NCBI GenBank assembly: GCA_027886175.1
Contig: JAJNNQ010000075.1
Location: 34,068,501 to 34,132,500 of the forward strand
Origin: Phylloscopus collybita
Lineage: Eukaryota; Chordata; Aves; Passeriformes; Phylloscopidae
Length of the DNA stretch: 64,000 nucleotides
Direction of reading: 5' to 3'
Positions 1 through 31,300 of this stretch are shown one piece after another (position 1 is the stretch's first letter; every line of letters begins with the position of its first letter). The translations under genes were made by a program, and so were the position numbers. The notes below the pieces were generated by a model. That model saw nothing but the letters and a program-made list of their open reading frames with translations, was not told where the DNA came from and made no database searches.

Positions 1-15
1 TATTCTCTGGAATAG

Positions 16-20484
<20,469 letters not shown>

Positions 20485-20526
20485 CAGATAGTGACTCTCT
20501 GTTTCAAAGTTTATATTCCTCAGCTA

Positions 20527-20532
20527 AATAAA
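20527..20532 (+). terminator. Proximal poly(A) signal candidate
   Basis: AATAAA 43 nt downstream of the ARFGEF1 stop codon. Sequence after it is T/G-containing (tctgtctggatctcc), but use cannot be judged from sequence alone. Confidence 0.45.
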
Positions 20533-21768
20533 AGGACCAGGTAGCTGGACCACTCTGTCTGGATCTCCATATAAATGATTTCTTTCTCTGGCAGCGTGTA
20601 TCCAAGGGTTAACGGTACAGATGCTTACAACTGTAATTAAGGCTTGCAACACTCCAGTCCCTCTCTTTCCTGGCGGATTCTCTCTCATCGGTTTCTCTTG
20701 CCTGGCTCATGCTGAGCACAGAGCCAGTTTATAGCACAGTCCCCTTGTCAGCACGGGCTGCAGTGTCCTTTCCTGTCCTAGACAGCAGTATAGCAACAGA
20801 TGTTTATGGCGGGTGTGAAAGTGAAATGTACCCAAAGAAACATATATATGTAAAGGTTTGAGCTTCTGCGAGAAGTACAACTCAGGAGAGCTGTATTTTG
20901 AAGGATTAAATGTTTATAGTGAAAAGAAAATGGAGATTATTGTTCATGGAAAAAAAATATTTAGCAACTATGTCTGATACTCTTAAGATTTTTTGCACAC
21001 TCAGGCTGTCTGAGACATTGGTAATCATCCTTCTGTGAAAATGTACAGAGATGCAGGTCTGTAATATAAACTCTTTAACACTATACAGTTCTTCCCAAAT
21101 TATTTTATTTCTGTATTACTGATCTGTTGAAAGCCCATAACTCTTCCTTGTTTACCAAATGCACTAGAAGTTTGGGTTTCTCTTTTGGGTTGTGATTTTC
21201 TTTTTCCTTTTTCCTTTTTTTTTTTTTTTTTATTTTTTGTTATTTTTGTTTTGTTTTGTTTTGTTTCATTGTAGCCCAGAAATTATTGTTTGCCTACTTT
21301 TTGTCAAGAACAGCGGTAGAAATATCACGACTGACATAACTACCTGTAATATACTTGTTTTAGGGCTTTTAAATATAACGAGCCATTGAAATAATGATCC
21401 TTCAAGGACTGGAACTTGAATCACTGCAAACAAGTTTAGGTTGTGTCTGCTGTCAGATGTTTTTCGTTTGATGTAGATTTCACTCTTATGTACAGAATTT
21501 AATGTTGGATATATTCAAGTAACAAATCTGGCATGGTTTGGGGATGGTTAAATTTATTGGAAATGTATTCATACTGTGAATTGTGCTCTGATGGTTAACA
21601 GACGAGATTGTCAAGCATTCTGTATTACAATGGATGTAGAAATTTTTTTCAGATGGACAAAATGTATATGGTACAGATATGTAAAGTTTTCTATGTAAAA
21701 AAAATTCTGTACAACTTTCTGTACAATATTTGGTTCTCATCTGGCATATTCTAATCAGGTTATAGGTC

Positions 21769-21774
21769 AATAAA
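21769..21774 (+). terminator. Distal poly(A) signal of ARFGEF1
   Basis: AATAAA followed by gttttt and a T-rich element, and preceded within 46-106 nt by five TGTA motifs, the binding sequence of cleavage factor Im. This is the best-supported 3' end of the gene. Confidence 0.75.
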
Positions 21775-21795
21775 GTTTTTGAACTCTTTCATCAG

Positions 21796-24549
21796 TGCAA
21801 TCAAAACCAGTCTAATCCACAGCTACTTGTTTTACAGTTTGCTTTGCCTCTCATGCTTTTGTTTCAAGGGAGCAAACCCCAGACCCTGGGAGCAGAAAGC
21901 TGGGTGCCCTCTGGCTGACTGGGATGCCTCTTCTCACTGTTAGAGACAAATACAGGAGTGATAAATTAAAAAAAAAAAAGGTGAGCAGGGCTGGAGAATA
22001 GAAGCACTACATGAACTGCTCAGATGGACCCTATGGTGCTGCACAGATAGAAGCTCAAGTACTGCACTTTGCTCTTGGGGGATTAAAATACAGACACCAA
22101 ACAGCTGTGGAGAAAGGGAAAAGGGAAGGGCTGGGATTGCAGTTCTGCTGACTTGGAACACATCATCCAGCTTTGTCAGCATCTTCAATTTTGTTAGTAA
22201 GAGTGGAATTGGATTGTTCTCCAGTGTGTTCCCACAAAACTCCTGACTGGCACAGGAGAGCAGCGTGAGGAGCAAGAAGGTGTGTGAGGGAGCCTCCCCT
22301 TTCTTTCAGGGCAATGAGTCTGCCACAGACATTCACAGTGGGCTCCAGAGATGAGTGTAAGCAGTTCATTGAAATAGCTATTGGAAAAGCCAGAAAAGGG
22401 AATTAAAATGCTGTGACCTGGAATTCAGAGTTAGCTCACAGAGTTAATTGGGGTGGAGCAAAACCAAATGGCAATTACCAGTCAGAAGGGGGAGAATTGA
22501 GGTTGTTTGAATTAATTGTAGCTTTTCCTCTTGGGCTGTATTTTACTTGTTCAGTTTGTTGTGCTGTGTTTAAATCTTAAACTGCTGTGCTAGGCCAGAC
22601 CTGAGGTCCTTCTTTGTTTGACAGTGACCAGTAATAATTTTTAGAGTGAGTATAATGTGTCCCATCCCTATTCATTGTCATACTGCCCCCCATGGCTTTA
22701 GCAAACTGTTCTGAGACCATTACCAGGGTGTTCCTGACACTGCCACCCTGAGCACTATTTGAACAGCCACTGTTCCTTGTGTGTCTGCCCAACTGCTTCC
22801 TGATCATCTGTGTTCAAGATAGGACAGTGAGTACAATGAATTATCTAAAAACTTGGGCAGTTGAGGTTGTGGGGTTCTTTCTGATTTTAAACTTCACTAC
22901 TTCATTGTTTTGTTGTCTCCTCCTCTTTAGTAATGACATTTTTCTTTTACAGCCTGGCCTTCTCATGCCTTATTTATTGCTTATGTGGAACAGGCCCAAT
23001 AGCTGCTTAATTTTGGTTCATTGGCAGCTGAACTTTGTTGTCATCATAACTCTTCTGTGCCTCTTTAGTTCTTCTGCCAGAGCAGCACCAGGTGTAGTAC
23101 GCTGGGCATCATGTTCAACTTGCAGCTCTCTGAATGCTCACATTTACGATAATTATCCCAAATCTGGGGTCAGGGGCAGAGAGTAGGATCTCTTTTAGTC
23201 ATCTGAATATCCATCAGGGCTGGACTGCAGATACATTTACTTTGCAGGTGAGGCTGTCACAATAAGTCAGGGGGGCAGAAGGGCCCTGCCAAAAGCTGAA
23301 CTTGGGAGGGGCAGAGAAAGCTGACGAATGATCTGGAAAGGGGAGATGCAAAGGACTCTGTGTCTGGAGCAGCATCCCAAGTACCCAAGGGAGGGCAGCT
23401 GCAGGGAAGAGGGGTTCATGGTGCTGAGGGCTGCTGAACAGTGAGGTTAAAGTCATTTCAGTGGTTTCAGGCCATAGTACAGGTGAAGAAAGTAATTTGA
23501 AGAGGGGTTGTGCCACATTCTGGCCTTGAGGACCAGGAGGAAAGGAATGCCAGTTTCTGATGGTCTGTGGCATTTACAAAACTTACTGCAGTGACATGAG
23601 GGTGGCTTTTTAGGGGAACACTTCATGCTTCTCTCAGGGGAAAATCTCTGATTAAAATTAAGGGAATAAAGAATAATTAAACTCTGTAGGCAATTAGATG
23701 AGGAAGGAAATTCTGCATCCCACCTGCAGTTGGTACAGTGAATGTGTCTCAAAAGTTCAACTTGTGAGGCAACCGGCCAGAGCCACCAGGGCAGGTGACA
23801 GAGTAAAAAAGGCATAAAGGTGGGCTTTGGCATGAGAAGGTGCTAAGTGTCCTATTACAAAGCATTTTCACAAGGTTACTTCCCCTGTCTCTGGGAAGTT
23901 CAGACTGCAGCAGCCATGCAGCCCGAGGTACCTGCCCCAGCCCAGGTCAGGGATTACACAGTGCCCCTGCTTGAGTGGCCAACTGATGAACCTTCTTACT
24001 GCTGAGCCAGAAATTCAGGGTAAGAATTATCCTGGTCTGGCAAATCCTTTCTAGGGAGGAATGTTCTAAGCTCATGAAGAAGCTCAACACCACACAGGTT
24101 TGAAGTACAGCTGTCAGCAAACATTGCCTACTGTCATTGAGGATCTGCCGTGGCCTTCAGACAGGTTTACAAAAGCTTGGAGGTGGCACTGTAGTAAAAA
24201 TAAAAAACCTTTGTTAAAAGTTCTTGTTTTCATCAGTGGTTTATTAGGGTCTTTTTTCCTCTCTGTTGATCAGGTTTAGGCCTCAGGAAATTCTCAGTGG
24301 GAATTTCCTAACCAAGAGGAAAGTTGCAGCATTACCCCTGCTTCACCCTGGTTGTGTAGGTCACTGAATTCCTAAAATCTTGCTCCATGTCCTTGCTAAA
24401 GCTCTGTGCTCTTAATCAACAGATTTTCCATGTGTTTTTATTTCTTTGGAGACAGAGTTAACACCAGATGTTCATGAGTAAATGAAACCTGAAGCAAATC
24501 ATAAATAAGAAAATTGAAGTCTGCTTTCAGAGTTTCTGTAACAAAAATA
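21796..24549. other. Convergent intergenic region
   Basis: About 2.75 kb between the inferred 3' ends of ARFGEF1 (plus) and CSPP1 (minus). Several open frames of 76-135 codons exist on both strands (22779-23186, 23214-23573, 23453-23833) but none resembles a protein I know, has a sensible start context or lies in splice-compatible arrangement. Parts could be degenerate repeats I cannot name. Confidence 0.7.
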
Positions 24550-24567
24550 ATTTTAGTAACAAAATAC

Positions 24568-24573
24568 TTTATT
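24568..24573 (-). terminator. Distal poly(A) signal of CSPP1
   Basis: TTTATT on the plus strand, i.e. AATAAA on the minus strand, followed on that strand by T-rich sequence (tattttgttac, attatttttgtta). It would give a 3' UTR of about 0.55 kb. Confidence 0.6.
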
Positions 24574-24978
24574 AACTCTTCAATCAGAAACATAAATATA
24601 TTCAACAATATCTATATTTTCAACACATGACAAGTTAGGGATTGTAAGACACATTGCTGATAGTCATTTTTTTCCCACGAAAGTGTTAGCTGCACTTTTC
24701 ATGCAGGACAGCATTTATCCTGTACGAAAACCAAGTCTCTTTCAAGTTACTCACTCTTTGGGTAAAAATCTAATGCCCTTCTGCTATTGGGCGAAAGTTT
24801 TGGGGTTTGACTATAAAGCTAAAAAACATTTTGGATTTGATATCAAATTCACACACACCACACTCTGAGGCTGAAACTTAAGTTGTAGAAAAAGTGCAAA
24901 AGCTCTTCCTCCGTTCCCACGTCATGGAATAGGAAACATCCCCGCGCTCCATCTCCGTTCCACTGCAGTGTCTGATGC

Positions 24979-24984
24979 TTTATT
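24979..24984 (-). terminator. Proximal poly(A) signal candidate of CSPP1
   Basis: AATAAA on the minus strand 123 nt after the CSPP1 stop. The downstream sequence is less U-rich than at the distal site, so it may be weaker. Confidence 0.5.
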
Positions 24985-25107
24985 ATTGCTATTTCAATGA
25001 CACACACAGCTGCACGCTCTGTACACGGGAGGGAACTCTCCCTGCGGGATTCCCCGGCAGGGCAGCGCTGCGGGCGCTCCCTCGGCGGCCGGGCTGGGCG
25101 GGCGGGC

Positions 25108-25322
25108 TCAGCCGTGCGCGGTGGAGAGGCCGTGCCAGCCCAGCGGCAGCGCCTGCTCCGGGGACAGCTTCGCCGAGCTCGGCTGCTCCGCCAGGAGCCT
25201 CCGGAGCGTGGCCGACGTTCCCGGCCGCAGCCAGGGCTCTGTGGACACGGTGTCAGCGGAGCTGGCGTGCGACGAAGCACGCTTCAGAAGGTCGTCCACG
25301 TCCCCTAAGGAAATGTCATCAC
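25108..25322 (-). CDS. CSPP1: CSPP1 terminal coding exon (GC-rich)
   Basis: Acceptor ctcctctctcag, then the last 71 codons: [40 protein letters not shown] and the final GLSTAHG before TGA. The [10 protein letters not shown] and GLSTAHG blocks are the signature of the CSPP1 C-terminus. Codon third positions are overwhelmingly G/C, unlike every other exon of the gene. Confidence 0.93.
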
Positions 25323-28300
25323 CTGAGAGAGGAGGAGAGCAACACGCGTGTTAGAGGGGACAGAAGCTCTTCCCGTCACAAGGCTGGGCAGGCTTGGCTG
25401 CAATCAGCGCATCAATAACGCTTTTAAATGACGTTTCTGCTTAGCACACGTTTGCTCGTGTTCTGGGAACTGGGCCTCAGCACGGGGCTAAGGGCACGGG
25501 CAGAAGTGGGTGGACTCGGCAGAGGGTTCTTGCTTTCCAAAAAGCTTCTCTTTAGGGAGAAGTCGAATCTGTCAGTACATATATGAATAAAAATTCATGT
25601 AAAAATAAGGCCATTCAATTCCAGTGGCCTGACAGTCTCCTACTGAGGAAGGATTGTTTTAACTTGGTTTAACAGTGCAAGTGAGCCTGTGCATCACAGC
25701 TCAAAACCTCAGTGCAATGTCAGGCTGAAACTGCCTAAGTTGGGATCTTCCAGCTACAAAATAAACCCCACCACACAAAAAGCAGAACTGCCTTGCCTTT
25801 GGAGTCATTATCACTCTGGACTCTACTATTTCCTGTTTCAGTTCTGTCAGCCATCACACATACACCTAATACCTTAAACAAATAGTTCTTATTGTAGATT
25901 ATCAAACAACATAAAATTTTACTTGATATAAAGGGACATAAATGTATAAATGTCTCTCTGCTGTTCCATTTTTTGGCTTCACAACATTTAAATTTTACAT
26001 AGATTAAAAAACTCTGCAGACCCCAACTATCCTATAATAACTGAAAATTGCAATGTTTTCCTCTTAAAACTGAATCACATCAATGAGGAGGTTCTGGTTT
26101 CTTGGTGTTTAAGGTGGGCCAAAAAATGTTAAAAGGCTCTGGATTAGGAAAAGGAACATTCTTTGCATAAACACCCTAATTCAAGCAAAAAAATTGTATA
26201 ATCTTTAGTGATGCTATAATAAACCTAAGCAATTCATAAGTGTCATGTAATTTAAATATCTGAATGATTTTTACAAATTTTAGGGTTTTATTCTGCAAAA
26301 ATTATGACTTTTTAAAAATGAGAATTTAAACCAAAGCTTCTCTGAAGATTCTCATTAAGAAGTGAAAGTTGATGGTCTAAGCATGGGTGTGAAAGCCAAG
26401 GGCTGGAGAAGCAGCAGGCAGGTGTGCAGGGGTGAAGGGAAGGACAGGAACTGCACAACCCCACATACTCTGAAAGCAAGGGCTCAGTTTTCCTCTTTGT
26501 CTGTTAGGTGGGACTGCAGGTTCTAAAACAAAATGCCAAATACTTTTTGTTCCAGAAGAACTTGGCACGAATCATTCGTTCTGTCACACCACACAGTGAT
26601 CTGATCGTTCTCCAAGCCTTCCCAGTCTGGTTAAAACTTGTCTGCAACACCAGAAGTGAGCGCAGACCTCCCTCTCCCTCGGGCCTGTCATCTCCTGTGC
26701 TCGGGGCTGGCAGAGTGAACCTCTTTGTCTGCTGAATCTTGGGTCAGATGAACTCTCCCGTGGGTTGGAACCCACAGGTTTTTGCACATGTAGGTTTAGA
26801 GGGGTTAACAGCAGGAACAGCAGCAGGAAAAGTGATACCTAAAGAACACTAATTTTCTGTTTGCTGCTTTAAGTGCAACAATAAAAAGAAGGTTGTTTAG
26901 AGACAAACAAGCTGTGAATGTCCAGGCCAGAGGGCTGCATTTCCCCACACTTAACTACTTTGGCCTCTAAAGCAAAGCCTTTAAACCTTGCAGGTGTCAG
27001 AGGCAAGATCAACTGGTCTGCCAGAGGTAAGATCACAGTGCACACCACTGGGTCAGACTCACTTGGTGGTGCCTTTAGAAAGCACAGCAGATCAGCTGCC
27101 CTGCACAACTTCATCATGAATTTCAACTCTTTGCACACTCCATAAATAACTGTGTATCAAGGCTCTTGATAATTCAGTTTGCATGTGGAGGCTGAGGGTA
27201 AGGAAAGCTTTTCCTTAGCATGAAATCCTGGTTTAGAAATTGAATGGTATCTGGATTCCTGCAAAACACCAACAGCAGCACATCTTGTGTGCCCACTCTG
27301 TGAGAATTCCCTCTTCTGTACCTGAGCCTGCTCTTGTTTATGCCCTTAGGAACACACATACCTTGCTTGATAGAGATAGTATCTCTGGCTTGCAGAGACT
27401 CCATCAGCCAAATATTCACCAATTCCACACTGATGGGATTTTTTTTGCATGGGTGAAAACGAAGGAGAAGGCCTGACTCCTTTTTTTCTCATTTTCCAAT
27501 TAAGAAAACACTACTAGGATGCCTTTAGGATTCCCACATCAGTCCCACAGGAGAAAGTGAACTGCTGTGAACAGAGCCTCCTTACTGAACCAGATCAGCT
27601 CTTAGAAATACCAAAGCCTGTGAATTGCCATCTCTGCTTATTTCAAGAGAAGATAACCAAGTTCTGTAGCTACATATTTGAGAGACTTGTTTTCTCTCAG
27701 CAGTGTCTCTGAGGGCAGAGGAGAAATGACAGTCCTGGCTGCTCAGAAAGCAAGAGGATGCCACAAGGGTTCTTTCAGACTGTTAGGGAAAAGGAGTAAA
27801 AAAAACCTGGCTTCACTCATTTTTTCTCTAACATCCCTGAGCACAAGGAGGGAACAGGAGGGCAAGCAGCAGTGCAGCCTGAACAACCACAGCTGAGCAA
27901 GAGGATCTGTTGCTGCCTTTCCAAGAGGCACAAATGCTAAGGATGAGTGATGGGCCCCCATGTGCTCCAGAGAACAAGCTACATACAGACACATAAATAC
28001 ATATATATATATGTATATATACACATATCAAAATTATATTTATCTAAAGGCTGAAGTTCTGGAGGCTGTGACAAACAGAAGGCAAGCAAAATAAAAAGTG
28101 GAGTGCATATGATATGAGATGAAACTACAAAAGAGGTGAAATATAACAAAGATACGGAAGTAAAAGTAGTTCACATGGCAAATGTGAAAATCTGGGTAGA
28201 GTAAAATTAGTAAAGAGTTTACTTAGATTATAGAAGAAAATTAGTAGGAATAGGGTTTATTTTTTTAGTGACTTAAAACCACAGTGAGATGGTTAAAAAA

Positions 28301-31300
28301 AAAAAAAAAGGATGAAGTGCTTGTAAGAGTACCCATAGCAACAGAATCAAAAATACTGCCAGCATCTGTACTCTCATTAAGTTTATAAAAAGGAGACTGA
28401 TACTGTAAGTGCCTAGACAGCATAGCAACTAGCTCAAAAAAAAAAGTGAGATTTCAGACTTGTATGAAAGAATCATTAGCAGACAGTGTATGAACTGGGT
28501 CACAGTCCATGTGAGAAACTCAAGGCCATTAATGGTTGCCATGATTGGTACTTCATACACAAAAGGGATCTAGATCAGGCTGCCAGCATTTGGAGATGCT
28601 CCAAGAAAACTCCCAACACCTGATGTAAGAAACATGGAATGAATTCAAGTGTGTGTGCAGTGAAAGAGGTATCAGTATCAAGTACTCACATACTCAAATA
28701 CTCAATGATCATTAATACTAACAAACCACTAGAAAATCAATTTAACTAGAAACTGAAGTATTTCATCATACACCATTCTCTGGCATATCTTCATGCTGGC
28801 TGGACCACAAACATCTGACTCCTAGGAATGCCAATAAACTCACACAGGCACCTCATCATCATTCATCACTTGGGTGTTTTATTTCTTCCCACTGCCATTT
28901 CAGCTGTGCAGCTGGATATCCCCATCCTGCTGCCCACACTGCAGCTCACAGGACAAGTAGGAGTGGCTGATCTGACAGGAATATGAGAATCTTTTCCTAT
29001 TCTCCTCCTCTAGACTTAGTTTAAAGCAGTTGTGTTAAGGTGTGCTGGGGAAGCCCTTGTACCAGCTACAGAGCTCTCTAAGTAACTCCTCTGTTTGATC
29101 TGGTTGCTCACTATTCTGCTACATGAAGCCCATTATTATTTGTTCCTGTAATTATTGTAATTACTTAATGTTCACTACATCATCTCTGCTACAGGGAGCA
29201 TACCCAAGGAAGGAGAGTTCTGCTGGAGCTCACTCAGTCTGTGCAGTCGCTCCTCGTTCTTGCCTTTCACCTGATCGGGGTCGAGGCTGAAGTCTGAGTG
29301 CAAAGAGAAGCTGTCAGGCTGCAGCAACGGTGTCTGCCCTGGTGGAACTTCCTCCTGCAGGGAATCCAAAAATGCACAAAGCCTTCAGTTAAACAGCATC
29401 CTTTTTAAAAGGGCAAATAGCTACACAGGTAACCCCTCGGGAGCCATAACATGGAGTGGAAGCACAGTGTGGTATCTGACATCACATCTGGCAGTTCCTA
29501 TACGTACAGCACTCTCCAAAGCTCTCTGCTTTAGTCGTCTTCTCTCCCTTGCAGAAGATGGATGCTGTGGTAATAAATTCACTTCTTCTAAGGCAGAAAA
29601 CATTTCCCCATTAGCACCTGGAAAAACAGGTGAAATCATTTTCAAAGATATCAAAATACCAGAGAGTGCTCCAACCTGTTCATGTTTTGAAACAAGCCTA
29701 TACATTGTACTTGACTCCATCACAAGAACGTATTCAGTACAAATCTTGTTTATACCCTGACCTTTAAAGTAAATGAGTACTCAAATGAGCACGGCACCTC
29801 TACTTGAAAGAGAGAACACTCGGGAAATCAGTCATAAAAATATATAATCATGTAACAAATTATGTTTATAAATATGTTACATGGAATATATAATAACATT
29901 ACATGGACTGATAGTGTTACATGGAATATGATAACACAAAATCTGTTCCTTAATCACACATCCTTGATCATATCTCTGCCTTTTCATCTAATACAATGTT
30001 AGAATCTGTTTACACAAGAATAAATAATTACACCTTTTGATCATACTTGTATCACATTACAGTGAGGGGAGTTTAATCTATTTTTATAATATACACGAAC
30101 CCTAAGGTCATGTCTCTGCTTCACACTTGTCTATTTCCCCTTCTTTTGCTGACTCTGGAAACTCTTTCAAACACAAACTGTTTCAAACAAGTACTTTGGT
30201 TTTCTCCCCCAGGATCAGAAACCCCTGCCTGGGGCTGGTTGATGGCTTTGCTGCTGCTTGGTGCAGGCAGCAGGCGCTGTTTCCCACTGCAGTCCCTCTG
30301 GCATCTTCAGGAACAGAGCCTCCCAGGAAAAGGAAGGACTCTGCTCAACAAAACCCCTACAGAATCCACCACCACCAACTACTCTTTGTACAACAAAGTC
30401 ATGTTTTGGAAAAGTGGTTAGTCCAGTATATCACATAAAAAATAAAAATTAAAGGTAAATGTGTGTAAATTCTAAACATAACAATTAATGAGTTCTTGCA
30501 GTTGAAAATTGAAATATTTATGCTTGAAAAATAAATCAAACAAGTTCAGAATAACAAAAGTATTTTTCTTCTTTTATATTGTCAGTGGTTTTTTTCCCTA
30601 AAAATACATTTTTTATTCTCCTCCCATCTTTTCCCCAGTTTCACCAAAGCTACTCACGCTCTTATCACAAATGTTTCAAGTAAAAAACTCAAAGCATGAT
30701 TTTGAAATGGTGTAAGGCTAGCAATTCATATATCAGAACTCCAGCTACAAGACCAGCTGAACTTCACTATATTCAAAATAGTGCTATTACTTGGAATATA
30801 AAAAATGGTTTAACAATGTGAATTTGTCAAAACAAAGGACAAGCTTAAGAATTTATTTGTACTATTAGTGTCTCATCAGTGTCAGATGCTACCTGTTCCT
30901 GAAAGCATCTATCATTCAGATCCTGCTGCAGAGAGATGCTTTTAAATCACTGCATTAACACTAATGGATTCTAGGGTTTTCACTGAGGCAAAAAAAAAGG
31001 AAAAAAGAGATTAATAAACCACTTTATTTCTAACTGCCTCAAATTTCTGAGCCGCAGGAGAAAAACTCGTATGTAATGCTAACAAAATAGATGTCAAAAT
31101 TGAGTAGGATTTTAAACCCATGTCAAAAAAACCTCAACCACAACAGAGGGTAGTGTTACACTCTTCTTAGGAAATGGCAAACACCAGTAAAATACACTCC
31201 CTGTATTTCACAAAAGACCCCCAGACAATGTGAGCAGCACAGCTCACAGAGAATGATAAGTTTTATTTTTCACTTCAGGGATGTAAGTCACCTGATTAAT

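Larger units (their letters stand above)
20485..21795 (+). other. ARFGEF1: ARFGEF1 3' UTR (long form)
   Basis: AT-rich region from the stop codon to about 20 nt past the distal AATAAA. It contains a proximal AATAAA only 43 nt after the stop, a long pyrimidine tract ending in AG (21196-21274), and five TGTA motifs at 21663-21723 just before the distal signal. The cleavage position is inferred, not observed. Confidence 0.75.
24550..25107 (-). other. CSPP1: CSPP1 3' UTR (inferred)
   Basis: From the stop codon to about 20 nt beyond the distal AATAAA. The part next to the stop (about 25030-25107) is very CpG-rich and continues the GC-rich terminal coding exon; the rest is AT-rich. Confidence 0.6.

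Noticed and set aside
22779..23833. Intergenic open frames of 119-135 codons
   Set aside because: No recognisable domain, no splice or start context, and they overlap each other on opposite strands.
24849..25418. Overlapping open frames of 143 and 147 codons on both strands
   Set aside because: They are alternative frames of the GC-rich CSPP1 terminal exon, where stop codons are rare by composition.
27990..28030. Hairpin-like TA-rich palindrome as a microRNA precursor
   Set aside because: Simple TA repeat with alternating bases; no stable asymmetric stem-loop typical of a pre-miRNA.
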